A program made the translations under genes and the position numbers. The notes under the pieces are model-generated. The model did no database searches, had not been told where the DNA came from, and worked only from the letters and a program-made list of their open reading frames with translations. A stretch of 11,113 nucleotides of DNA from Desulfobacteraceae bacterium (GTDB lineage Bacteria; Desulfobacterota; Desulfobacteria; Desulfobacterales; Desulfosarcinaceae): contig JALVQM010000378.1 of the NCBI GenBank assembly GCA_027025615.1, positions 1 through 11,113 on the forward strand, written 5' to 3'. The first letter of the stretch is position 1. Each line of letters opens with the position of its first letter. Of the stretch, positions 1-6,603 are shown in pieces.

Positions 1-1
1 T

Positions 2-187
2 TCCCTGATAGGTGAAGGCCTGAACCGTAATAATACAACTTTACTCAAAACCATGTCGCTATTGACCAGAAATAAAATTTCGATCGCCGGGGTTACTACC
101 ACCTCGTTTCGTATTTCCCTGTTAATAGAAGAGAAGCAGATGGCTGAAACAGTCCGTTTGTGTCATCAACGCTGGATCGGGGGATGA
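2..187 (+). CDS. lysC: Aspartate kinase, C-terminal ACT domain (5' end outside window)
   Basis: The frame beginning at base 2 is open for 61 codons and ends at TGA 185-187; the start lies outside the window. The peptide begins SLIGEGLN and later carries ISIAGVTTTSFRISLLIEE and AETVRLCHQRW. This is the pattern of the last ACT domain of aspartate kinases: a V/L-x-GEG turn, a helix, then an I-x-I/V-x-x-x-S-T-S-x-x-R-I-S-x-L/V strand and a final AVRxLHxxF-like helix. Aspartate kinase phosphorylates aspartate in the cytoplasm, the first step towards lysine, threonine and methionine. The ACT domains bind the feedback-inhibiting amino acid. The catalytic kinase domain cannot be seen, so another ACT-domain protein is possible. 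The family call rests on motif recall, not a search. Confidence 0.68.
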   Translation, partial: SLIGEGLNRNNTTLLKTMSLLTRNKISIAGVTTTSFRISLLIEEKQMAETVRLCHQRWIGG

Positions 188-232
188 AATCTGCCGCCTC
201 CTTGACAACCATTTGGCGGTGATTAGTTTTTT
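188..232 (+). terminator. Inverted repeat with T6 tract after the aspartate kinase stop; TTGACA in its loop
   Basis: Directly after the stop codon, AATC (188-191) and CCGCC (194-198) pair with GGCGG (215-219) and GATT (221-224), and TTTTTT follows at 227-232. The 16-nt loop is long for a rho-independent terminator, but the position fits one for the upstream gene. The loop also contains a perfect -35-like TTGACA (202-207). Only a poor -10 (TAGTTT, 224-229) lies at a usable distance, so the same segment may be the hsp20 promoter with an operator-like dyad around it. I saw no CIRCE element and no clear sigma-32 type -10. Confidence 0.4.
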
Positions 233-260
233 GGCAAAAAAGAAGCAAGGAGGTGCGACG

Positions 261-707
261 ATGACCGTTGTAAGATGGGATCCGTTTCGTAATATGGTAG
301 CCCTGCAGGACAGAATTAATCGGCTGTTTGAAGACGCTTTTCCCAATACCGGGTCTGAGGATCAGGTTTCGCTGAGTTCATGGCAGCCCAGTGTTGATAT
401 TTGCGAAACCTCGGAAGGTGTGATTATAAAGGTCGATTTGCCTGGGGTGGAAAAAGAAGACATTACAGTAGAAATCAAGGAAAACGTGCTTACCCTCAAG
501 GGACAGCGCAGGCAAGACCCAGATTTGCCTGAAGAAGGCTATTACCGGCGTGAAAGAACCTGTGGAACCTTTCACCGTTCATTTACCATGCGTTCAATGA
601 TCGCGCCCGATACCATCAAAGCCACCTTTAAGAACGGCGTACTGACAATCGAGATTCCTAAACTCGAGGAAGAAAAACCCAAGCAGGTTGAAGTCAACAT
701 AGAGTAG
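261..707 (+). CDS. Small heat shock protein, Hsp20/alpha-crystallin family
   Basis: This is a 148-residue cytoplasmic holdase chaperone that binds unfolding proteins without ATP and hands them to DnaK-type systems. The N-terminus (WDPFRNMVALQDRINRLFE) is typical of class-A-like bacterial Hsp20. The alpha-crystallin domain spans about residues 41-138, with the DLPGVEKEDI segment at 59-68, FKNGVL at 123-128, and a short C-terminal extension. The I-x-I pair (I130, I132) lies in the last strand. The start is fixed by an ideal Shine-Dalgarno AAGGAGGT at 247-254, 6 nt before ATG 261; an upstream in-frame ATG at 213 has no such site and would add 16 atypical residues. The gene appears monocistronic, with terminator-like structures on both sides. 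Confidence 0.95.
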   Translation: MTVVRWDPFRNMVALQDRINRLFEDAFPNTGSEDQVSLSSWQPSVDICETSEGVIIKVDLPGVEKEDITVEIKENVLTLKGQRRQDPDLPEEGYYRRERTCGTFHRSFTMRSMIAPDTIKATFKNGVLTIEIPKLEEEKPKQVEVNIE

Positions 708-752
708 GCTGGATTTTACGGCCCACCCATAAGCCTGCTCAAATTTTTGTCA

Positions 753-807
753 CCGGCCCCGAACCCGGTACAGCTTTGCCGCTGCATGATTCGGGGCCGG
801 GCCTTTT
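753..807 (+). terminator. Rho-independent terminator of hsp20
   Basis: A perfect 11-bp GC-rich stem pairs CCGGCCCCGAA (753-763) with TTCGGGGCCGG (790-800), followed by GGCC-type bases and TTTT at 804-807. The 26-nt apical region can form a further small hairpin (CAGC 771-774 with GCTG 781-784). It lies 46 bp after the hsp20 stop and upstream of the MFS promoter, so it should insulate the two genes. The T tract is short, but the stem is very stable. Confidence 0.75.
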
Positions 808-817
808 CTGAAATTCG

Positions 818-846
818 TTGAGATCTTTGCCGGCTTTGATTATCAT
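818..846 (+). promoter_or_regulatory. Sigma-70-type promoter of the MFS gene
   Basis: TTGAGA (818-823, 5/6 match to the -35 consensus), a 17-bp spacer, and TATCAT (841-846, 5/6 match to the -10 consensus). Transcription would be expected to begin about 6-8 nt after the -10, at 852-854. That coincides with ATG 853 of the MFS gene, so the transcript would have little or no 5' leader. Confidence 0.55.
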
Positions 847-852
847 TAGCCC

Positions 853-1995
853 ATGGGTAAAGAATCTATCCTTTCTGTTCAGTATTTTATCTACTTTGGG
901 ATAATGGGCGTTTTTTTGCCCTATTTCAACCTTTATTGCTACCATTTAGGCTTTTCAGGAACACAAATCGGCAGCCTGTCTGCGGTCCGTTCCCTGGTAA
1001 TGATCCTGTTGCCTATGTTTTGGGCCGCGCTGGCCGACCGCTTCAACGCCCGCCGGGCAATTTTTATCGGATGCTGCTTTTGCAGCGCTGCCAGCTGGTC
1101 CCTGTTTCTTTTTACCCGCCGTTATGAACCCATGCTTTTAATAACCGTAATCTACGCGATTTTTTATGCGCCCTTGATAGCATTCCTGGAAGCTTTTACC
1201 ATGGATGCCCTTGGGGGACGAAAAAAACATTATGGAAGAATGAGGGCCTGGGGCTCGGTTGCCTTCATTACCGTGGTGCTGATCCTGGGACGGCTGCTTG
1301 AAACCCGTAGCCTGGATCTTGTTATCTGGCTTATTCTGGGTGGATCTGCCCTCCAGGCCCTGGTTGCCTGCGGATTGCCGCCGATTGTTGCTTCACGGCG
1401 AGAAGGTTTCCTTCAAGGTGTTCGCCTCTTGCTGAACAGGAAGGTATTTGTCTTTCTGCTGTGCGGATTTATGATGCTGCTCAGCCATGGAGCTTATTAT
1501 GCTTTTTTTTCCATTCACCTTGCCGCTCTGGGCTTCGGAAAGAGCTTCATCGGTTTGTGTTGGGCTGTAGCCTCTACGGCCGAGATTTGGGCTATGTTCA
1601 ATTCCGGGCGTATTTTTCAACGGTTTTCTTTCCAGACAGTTCTGCTGGTTTCATTCTGTGTTGCCGCCCTGCGCTGGACAGGTCTGCTCCTGAGCCGGTC
1701 TTCCTGGGCCCTGCTGGCTTTGCAGGTTTTGCACGCTTTTACCTATGGTACCTTTCACATGGCATCTATTCTTTACATGGACAAGCTGGCACCGGAAGCA
1801 ACAAAAACCCTGGGACAGGCGGTAAACAACGCCATGACTTACGGGTTCGGCTTGATGGTAGGTTTTTTTCTCAGCGGTATTCTTTATGAAGAATATGGTG
1901 CCGGGACCATGTTCGGTTTTTCGATAGCAACTGCCCTGGCAGGTGGTGCCATCTTTACTTTATTCTTGTGCACCCAGCGCAAAAGCCGTGTTTAG
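853..1995 (+). CDS. MFS transporter, MFS_1_like / phenylpropionate-permease (PPP) type
   Basis: A 380-residue inner-membrane protein, hydrophobic throughout, with segments consistent with 12 TM helices. The N-terminus YFIYFGIMGVFLPYFNLY followed by LGFSGTQIGSL and a motif-A-like ADRFNARR loop (about 61-68) matches the MFS_1_like family, which includes HcaT-type 3-phenylpropionate permeases and the LacY/nucleoside:H+ symporter relatives. Members move small organic solutes using the proton gradient; the substrate here cannot be told. ATG 853 is the first start after an in-frame TAG (847-849) and keeps all of TM1. Starting at the next in-frame ATG (904) would cut into TM1. No Shine-Dalgarno is visible before 853. 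The gene is single, between the hsp20 terminator and a hairpin at 2062. Confidence 0.85.
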   Translation: MGKESILSVQYFIYFGIMGVFLPYFNLYCYHLGFSGTQIGSLSAVRSLVMILLPMFWAALADRFNARRAIFIGCCFCSAASWSLFLFTRRYEPMLLITVIYAIFYAPLIAFLEAFTMDALGGRKKHYGRMRAWGSVAFITVVLILGRLLETRSLDLVIWLILGGSALQALVACGLPPIVASRREGFLQGVRLLLNRKVFVFLLCGFMMLLSHGAYYAFFSIHLAALGFGKSFIGLCWAVASTAEIWAMFNSGRIFQRFSFQTVLLVSFCVAALRWTGLLLSRSSWALLALQVLHAFTYGTFHMASILYMDKLAPEATKTLGQAVNNAMTYGFGLMVGFFLSGILYEEYGAGTMFGFSIATALAGGAIFTLFLCTQRKSRV

Positions 1996-2061
1996 AACCT
2001 GGCAATCCATCAGAGCTAAATAGCTTTTACTTACAGTAGCTTGGCAGCCGTTCTGCGCCTT

Positions 2062-2084
2062 GCCGGGAAACCCGGCTTTATTTT
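2062..2084 (+). terminator. Rho-independent terminator after the MFS gene
   Basis: GCCGGG (2062-2067), loop AAA, CCCGGC (2071-2076), then TTTATTTT (2077-2084): a compact 6-bp all-GC stem with a T-rich tail, 66 bp beyond the MFS stop. It separates this gene from the convergent minus-strand unit that ends at 2107. Confidence 0.8.
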
Positions 2085-2087
2085 GAA

Positions 2088-2103
2088 CCGGATTCCTGTC
2101 CGG
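2088..2103 (-). terminator. Possible weak terminator of the minus-strand acyltransferase unit
   Basis: Read on the minus strand, CCGGA pairs with TCCGG around a 6-nt loop, 3 bp beyond the acyltransferase stop. Only TTC and then an A-rich stretch follow, so the U tract is poor. The strong GCCGGG/CCCGGC stem at 2062-2076 lies next downstream and could help stop transcription in this direction. Confidence 0.25.
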
Positions 2104-2106
2104 CTT

Positions 2107-2826
2107 TCAGCCTTTACGGGAAGGGAAAAGCATGTGCTTGAGCCAGCCAAAAAAAGTATTGCCACGCAGTACGGCCTGCTCCCACTTGATGAAATCACCG
2201 GCAAGCTTTACCGGATCGGCATACCAATGAGCCCGGGTTTTCATTTTCACGTTAGGGTCAAGGCGTTTTACTATCCTGGCAGGGTTTCCTGCGGCTACAC
2301 AGTTGGACGGGATTGAATCGACTACTATGGCACCGGCTCCAATGACGCTATTGGCACCTATGGTAACACCCTTGCAGACAATAGCGCTGTCACCAATCCA
2401 GACGTTTTTTTCCAGGCATACCGGTTTCGCTTTTCCAAGGGAGACGCGATCATAAAGGCCGTGCCAATCTGAATCCGTGATATAGGCTCCGTTTGCCAGC
2501 ATGCAATTGTCGCCGATATTAATGGAGTGAGCAGAACTTATCCTTACCCCCGGACTTAAAAGGCAGTAATCGCCGATTTCTATCTTGCCCCGCCCTGGTT
2601 GCTCCGGCCAAACTGAAAGCCTTACTTTTTTGTCGGATGTAGCGATAACTGTTGCAAAGCGGCCGATACTGATGGGGCTGCCGAAAATTTCCACATGCCA
2701 TGGACGCATGAAAGTAAATCCACGTCCCAGGTTTTCCAACTGGGGAAGTAGAAAGTGGCGGGTGTAGAATTTTTGAAATTTAAAGTAGGCTTTTTTTACT
2801 GCATAAGGACGATGATCTTTGCGCAT
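2107..2826 (-). CDS. Hexapeptide-repeat O-acyltransferase (WbbJ/LbetaH family)
   Basis: A 239-residue protein with a left-handed parallel beta-helix at about residues 81-185, shown by repeated I-G-[DNA]-x-x turns (IEIGDYCLL, INIGDNCML, VWIGDSAIV, VTIGANSVIGAGAIV) and the closing VAAGNPARIVKRL typical of trimeric acetyl-CoA-dependent sugar O-acetyltransferases. H122 in DSDWHGLYDR is the likely catalytic histidine. Such enzymes work in the cytoplasm and acylate sugars or sugar-lipid intermediates. It has no signal peptide. The N-terminal 40 residues are basic and aromatic, a feature seen in members acting near the membrane. The start lies 4 bp after the upstream stop, and an AAGG in the end of that gene can serve as ribosome binding site, so the two genes are almost certainly cotranscribed. 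The acceptor is unknown. Confidence 0.88.
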   Translation of the reverse strand: MRKDHRPYAVKKAYFKFQKFYTRHFLLPQLENLGRGFTFMRPWHVEIFGSPISIGRFATVIATSDKKVRLSVWPEQPGRGKIEIGDYCLLSPGVRISSAHSINIGDNCMLANGAYITDSDWHGLYDRVSLGKAKPVCLEKNVWIGDSAIVCKGVTIGANSVIGAGAIVVDSIPSNCVAAGNPARIVKRLDPNVKMKTRAHWYADPVKLAGDFIKWEQAVLRGNTFFGWLKHMLFPSRKG

Positions 2827-2830
2827 GAGA

Positions 2831-3904
2831 TCAAGCCTTATTATTGCGGTCGAAATGGTTTTGCCATGGCTGCTTTTCCCAAAAATCGTGATTGAAAATG
2901 CAGTTTGCCGGCGTCAATTCAAAAAGGGCGTCTGCCGCCAGCATAACCACGGCATTGGTCCAGGTGATTTTTTCTTCCGGCCAACGCTTCATGTCCGGAA
3001 AAGTGAAACCGCACCAGAATGTCCCGTCTGAAAAACGATGAGCACATATCCAATCGTAAATGATATGTGCCAGCAGCCGGTTGCCCATGGCTACCAGGGC
3101 AAGGACCAACTCGGCCGATTCGGCGATGGTAACCCAGGGATGATCAGAAACACACTTGACTCCCAAATTCATGATAACGAATTTCTTCCAGCCTTTCGCT
3201 ATTCTTCGCTGGGCGGCCTCTCCCTTAACAGCGCCGCATAGTACCGGGTAAAACCAATCCATGGCAAAACGCGCTTTGGTCATGTTGAAACGGTGGGGAC
3301 GGGTTGCTATGGTCTTGGACAACTTCTTCGCGGCACTGAGCCACCCGGGCAGGGATTGATTCAGGAGAGCAGCCAGGGCCAGGGCGCATTTCATGCTCAT
3401 GAGAATCGAGCTTGAACCTGTCAGTAAAGCCATTCGGTCTTTTTTGCCTCCCGGGCTCACAGCCCAGTAAATTTCTCCACCGGCTGCCTGCATGCTGACA
3501 ACGAATTGAATTGCCCGATGTACTGTCGGCCACATTTTGACTATGAACTCCAGATCGTTGGTCACAAGGTAGTAGTGGTAGAGGCCGACAGCTATATAAG
3601 CACTCATGTTGGCATCCCTGGTGCGATCTTCGACCTGCTCGTTGCGATAGGAGCAATACCAACTGCCATCGTCAAGCTGGTGCCCGGCAAGCCACTGGAA
3701 AGCCCTACGGGCAAGGTCGTACCGGCCGCCAATGGTTAGTCCCATGGCGGATTCCACGTGATCCCATGGATCGGTCTTGCCTCCGGGTGACCAGGGAATC
3801 TGCCCGGAAGGAAGCTGTACTTTGGAGATCCAGTCGGTCATTGCCTGGATATTTATCTGCAGGTCACGGCATCTGCCAAGTACCGGGGATGATGGTAGTA
3901 TCAT
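2831..3904 (-). CDS. Prenyltransferase/terpene-cyclase-like alpha/alpha-barrel protein
   Basis: A 357-residue soluble protein with no signal peptide. It carries repeated QW-like elements: QLPSGQIPW (30-38), QLDDGSWYCSY (76-86) and RFSDGTFWCGF (290-300). Between them are DPWDHVESAMGL (45-56), TRDANMSAYIAVGLYHYY (95-112) and HPWVTIAESAE (255-265). These resemble proteobacterial proteins annotated 'prenyltransferase' or 'phenyltransferase domain', which share the alpha/alpha toroid of terpene cyclases and some glycoside hydrolases. I see no DxDD or DDxxD motif that would show cyclase chemistry, so the reaction is open. ATG 3904 is the first start after an in-frame TAG 6 nt upstream; M22 (AMTDWISKVQ) is an alternative. 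First gene of the two-gene unit with the acyltransferase. Confidence 0.7.
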   Translation of the reverse strand: MILPSSPVLGRCRDLQINIQAMTDWISKVQLPSGQIPWSPGGKTDPWDHVESAMGLTIGGRYDLARRAFQWLAGHQLDDGSWYCSYRNEQVEDRTRDANMSAYIAVGLYHYYLVTNDLEFIVKMWPTVHRAIQFVVSMQAAGGEIYWAVSPGGKKDRMALLTGSSSILMSMKCALALAALLNQSLPGWLSAAKKLSKTIATRPHRFNMTKARFAMDWFYPVLCGAVKGEAAQRRIAKGWKKFVIMNLGVKCVSDHPWVTIAESAELVLALVAMGNRLLAHIIYDWICAHRFSDGTFWCGFTFPDMKRWPEEKITWTNAVVMLAADALFELTPANCIFNHDFWEKQPWQNHFDRNNKA

Positions 3905-4179
3905 ACTTGTCTATGCCTTTACTGAAATCCCGACGGCTTACCAAGACACAGCGGCCGGCAGGTTGCCTGAAAATCCGTCCGAATGTGGAAGCATACTTCT
4001 TGTAAAGCCATCATTTATACCAGGTCGCTAAATACAAGGGCCTGGATGTGGATGCAAGTCCTAATTTCGACAGCACCGGCAGCCTGTTTATGACTTGACT
4101 TGCCTGTAGAAGTTGTAGTAGAAATACTTCAATTGTGGACATACTTGATATCCCTACCTGTTTCTGCTAAGGGTCGCCC
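3905..4179. other. Divergent intergenic region between minus- and plus-strand units
   Basis: This 275-bp stretch must hold the start signals for both directions. On the plus strand a good promoter lies at 4095-4124. On the minus strand the best I find is TTGCAT (4057-4052), a 17-bp spacer and TATTTA (4034-4029), with TATAAA at 4019-4014; all are weak. A short minus-strand frame, ATG 4142 to TGA 4011, has a fair ribosome site (AGGTAGGG) and stays open beyond the TGA to 3864, overlapping the next gene. I do not call it a gene because nothing in its 43 residues is recognisable. A second minus frame, 4014 to 3919 (31 residues), is equally unsupported. Confidence 0.4.
4095..4124 (+). promoter_or_regulatory. 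Candidate promoter of the secreted repeat protein gene
   Basis: TTGACT (4095-4100, 5/6), an 18-bp spacer, and TAGAAA (4119-4124, 4/6). The expected start near 4131 leaves a leader of about 50 nt with a Shine-Dalgarno TAAGGG (4168-4173), 6 nt before ATG 4180. Confidence 0.45.
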
Positions 4180-4995
4180 ATGAAGATAGCCGTTGCCGGT
4201 GTCAGCCGTTTAGCTTCACGCCTTATTTGTGCTTTGTTTTTTCTATTCTTGGGGACCTTGTTTTTACAAAATGCCGATTGCGCTTTAGCCGCTGATTTCG
4301 ACGGTACCTACAGTGGACATTTTAATGGTCCCCTGGCAGGTTTCTGGATAGCTGTTTTTGATCAAAAGGGTTTTGGTCGTTTTGTTTCATGGTCCGAGGC
4401 AGACCAGACGGTTGACTACGGAATAGGTAATGTAACATCCGAAGGCGTTGTGACTATCCAGTCGTACCTGGGAATGTCCATCAAAGCAGATGTTCAATCT
4501 TCAGGAGAAGTTTCCGGGACCTGGTCTTTGAACGGCATTTCAGGCGCCATTGACGGAAACCGCCAGCCAGGCGCTTCCCTGGAACTGCTAGCCGGGGCCT
4601 ATAATGGTACTTATGAAGGGGCCGACAGTGGGACATGGCAGATCAGTGTGGGACAGAACGGGCTGATTTCAGGCCGTTTTATAAATGATGCAACAAACAC
4701 CGCCTATGATGTTCAAAGCGGAGCAGTCAATGCAGAGGGCAAGTTTGCCATGCGGGTTGCGGACGGAACCAGTGTTACAGGTGACCTGGATGACAGCGGG
4801 ACTGCGGCCGGAGCCTGGTTCAAAGGTGTTGTTTCAGGGGACGTCAACGGCAGCAAAATGGTTCAGGCCACCGGTTCAGGTTCCGGTGGATGCTTCATTA
4901 CTGACGCCATGACTGCCAATCCAGATATGAGAAACCATCTGGATTCTACTTCTTTGCGAAGGCATCAGAAAATAAACCTTGAGCAGCACCGGTAG
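4180..4995 (+). CDS. Secreted protein with two tandem beta-rich repeats and a CFI-type C-terminus
   Basis: A 271-residue protein of unknown function. Residues 1-37 form a signal peptide: basic start, hydrophobic ICALFFLFLGTLFL, and a probable cleavage after ALA37. Two related modules follow, about 39-127 and 138-226, sharing the order G-x-Y-x-G, G-x-W/F-x-I-x-V, a central G-x-V/A-x-x-[ES]-G step, a V-x-G-x-W and a closing ISGAIDGNR / VSGDVNGSK. The glycine and alternating hydrophobic pattern suggests beta-sheets. After a GSGSGG linker the tail reads GGCFITDA, then PDMRNHL. This recalls the C-terminal 'CFI-box' (GGCFIATAAYGS...) of secreted Desulfobacterota proteins, but AAYGS is missing and the tail is short. 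Shine-Dalgarno TAAGGG supports ATG 4180. It lies 141 bp before the efflux operon on the same strand, so a shared role is possible but unproven. Confidence 0.75.
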   Translation: MKIAVAGVSRLASRLICALFFLFLGTLFLQNADCALAADFDGTYSGHFNGPLAGFWIAVFDQKGFGRFVSWSEADQTVDYGIGNVTSEGVVTIQSYLGMSIKADVQSSGEVSGTWSLNGISGAIDGNRQPGASLELLAGAYNGTYEGADSGTWQISVGQNGLISGRFINDATNTAYDVQSGAVNAEGKFAMRVADGTSVTGDLDDSGTAAGAWFKGVVSGDVNGSKMVQATGSGSGGCFITDAMTANPDMRNHLDSTSLRRHQKINLEQHR

Positions 4996-5058
4996 CGATG
5001 CTTGTGCCCTCAATTTTTCGCCTCATTTTGCCCTGTCTCGGTTGTGCGCTTATCTTAC

Positions 5059-5087
5059 TTGACAATTTTCATATCTTTCCCCATCCT
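5059..5087 (+). promoter_or_regulatory. Candidate promoter of the RND efflux operon
   Basis: A perfect -35 TTGACA (5059-5064) is followed after 17 bp by CATCCT (5082-5087), only a 3/6 match to the -10 consensus. A strong -35 with a poor -10 suits a promoter that needs an activator or is kept low. It lies about 50 bp before GTG 5137. No clear terminator is seen after the preceding gene, so read-through from 4095 is also possible. Confidence 0.4.
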
Positions 5088-5136
5088 AAACTTTCGATCA
5101 GAACTGATATTCAAAACCAGCCAAAGGTAACTCCAG

Positions 5137-6603
5137 GTGAATCTTTTGCGTTACTTGTTGTTGTGGTTGCTATGCTTTGCTCTGACAAGCTGTGGTCCAT
5201 CGCCTAAGCGGTTTCAGCGCCCTGATTTGCCTTTCCCGGTACCGGGGCAATTCCAGCAGCAAGACAACGCCTCTTCTCTGCCTGTTCCGAACCAGCAATG
5301 GTGGCAGGATTTTGGAGACAAGCGGCTGGATTGCCTGGTGGATCGGGTGTTGAAACACAATTTCGATCTGCACATGGCCATGGCCAGGGTAATCGAATTC
5401 CGGGCCCGGCTTGAAAGAGCCCGGGCCAACCGGTGGCCGGTGGTTAACCTGGATGCCGGTGCAGAGCGTCAGCGGCTGTCAACCATTGATCCTATTTTTG
5501 GTCACAAGGTTTCACGTACCACTGACAGTTTCAATATATCTTTGCCGGCCAGTTACGAGGTTGACTTGTGGGGGCGGCTTTCAGGCCTTGAGTCCGCCGC
5601 CCGGGCGCGTTTGCTGAAGGAAGAAGAGAATCTACAGGTTGTAGCCCAAAGCATTGTGGCCGAAACCGTCAGCCGTTATATTCAGCTCTGGTCCCTGGTT
5701 AGGCGCCAGGATTACCTGCAGGAAACGGTGGCTACATTGAAAGACAGCCTTGAGACGGTTGAAAGACGCTACAGCCAGGGGCTGGCAAAATCCCTGGACG
5801 TGCGCCAGGCCCGCAGGACACTGGCTCAGGCCGAGGCAGGATTGCCTGTGATTGCAGACGAACTGGTCAAGGTTCGTCACCAGTTGGCTGTGCTTGCCGG
5901 TCGTTATCCGAATCTTGAACTTTTTCAGGGTGCCGATGTGCTCGACTATGACAAACTGCCTCCGGTGCCTCCGGGTTTGCCTGCCCAACTGCTTTCCAGA
6001 CGTCCTGATATACGGGCTGCCGAGGCTGAGCTTCTCGCCCTGCATAGTGAGGTGGGAGCAGCCTATGCCAGTCGCTTTCCACGGATTACTTTGACCGGCA
6101 GCCTCGGTTATGCCAGTCATGAGTTGTCAGAGCTGTTAAAGCCTGAAAGCTGGTTCTGGCGCCTGGCAGCCGGAATAGTTCAGCCCCTGATTGACGGAGG
6201 ACGCCTGAAAGCCGATCAGGAGATTGCTGAAGCCCGCTTCCGGCAGGCCGTTGCCGGGTATGCCAAGACTGTTTTGGTTGCTTTTGCCGAAGTAGAGGCC
6301 TCGCTTGCTTCCCGGCGCAGCTTGCTGGACAGGAGGCAAAGGCTTGCAACCCTGGTAAGGGAGGCACAGGCTACGCTGGAGACGGCCCGCAAACGTTACA
6401 GGCAGGGATTGATGGACTATCTGGCGGTGTTGGATGCTCAAAAGGTCCTGATTACATCCCGGCTGGATCTGGTGGAAGCAGATCAGGCGCTGTATCAGAA
6501 CCGGATCAACCTGTATCGTGCCCTGGGGGGAGGTTGGGCCCATGTGAGCGTTAACAATCTTTCCAGTACTGGAAACAAGAAAACAGCCAAGGTGGAGGAA
6601 TGA
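5137..6603 (+). CDS. RND efflux outer-membrane lipoprotein, NodT/OprM (TolC) family
   Basis: A 488-residue outer-membrane channel that forms the exit duct of a tripartite pump. It begins with GTG 5137; AAAGGT (5123-5128) is spaced 8 nt upstream, and the frame gives a lipoprotein signal LLLWLLCFALTSC with a lipobox LTSC and Cys19 as the lipidated residue. Two outer-membrane-efflux repeats follow, with the hallmarks QQWWQDFGDKRLDCLVDRVLKHN near the N-terminus, YEVDLWGRLSGLESAARA (first repeat), LLSRRPDIRAAEAELLA at the start of the second, and AALASR/YRQGLMDYLAVLDAQ and LYQNRINLYRALGGGW near the end. Length is usual for NodT proteins. A hydrophilic tail of about 20 residues follows the conserved GGGW. 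The stop overlaps the adaptor start by ATGA, so translation is coupled. It should trimerise and dock on that adaptor. Confidence 0.95.
   Translation: MNLLRYLLLWLLCFALTSCGPSPKRFQRPDLPFPVPGQFQQQDNASSLPVPNQQWWQDFGDKRLDCLVDRVLKHNFDLHMAMARVIEFRARLERARANRWPVVNLDAGAERQRLSTIDPIFGHKVSRTTDSFNISLPASYEVDLWGRLSGLESAARARLLKEEENLQVVAQSIVAETVSRYIQLWSLVRRQDYLQETVATLKDSLETVERRYSQGLAKSLDVRQARRTLAQAEAGLPVIADELVKVRHQLAVLAGRYPNLELFQGADVLDYDKLPPVPPGLPAQLLSRRPDIRAAEAELLALHSEVGAAYASRFPRITLTGSLGYASHELSELLKPESWFWRLAAGIVQPLIDGGRLKADQEIAEARFRQAVAGYAKTVLVAFAEVEASLASRRSLLDRRQRLATLVREAQATLETARKRYRQGLMDYLAVLDAQKVLITSRLDLVEADQALYQNRINLYRALGGGWAHVSVNNLSSTGNKKTAKVEE

Noticed and set aside
213..260. N-terminal extension of the Hsp20 frame from ATG 213
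   Set aside because: The 16 extra residues do not resemble Hsp20 N-termini, and the ideal AAGGAGGT at 247-254 lies inside that stretch, 6 nt before ATG 261.
3777..4031. Plus-strand frames starting at 3766 and 3777 over the beginning of the minus-strand barrel-protein gene
   Set aside because: Both largely overlap well-supported minus-strand coding sequence, lack ribosome sites, and give no recognisable protein.
4998..5207. Plus-strand frame of 69 codons with a hydrophobic start between the repeat-protein gene and the outer-membrane factor gene
   Set aside because: It overlaps the first 71 bases of the outer-membrane factor gene in another frame and has no ribosome site. Its hydrophobic stretch comes from T-rich DNA that also carries the operon promoter.
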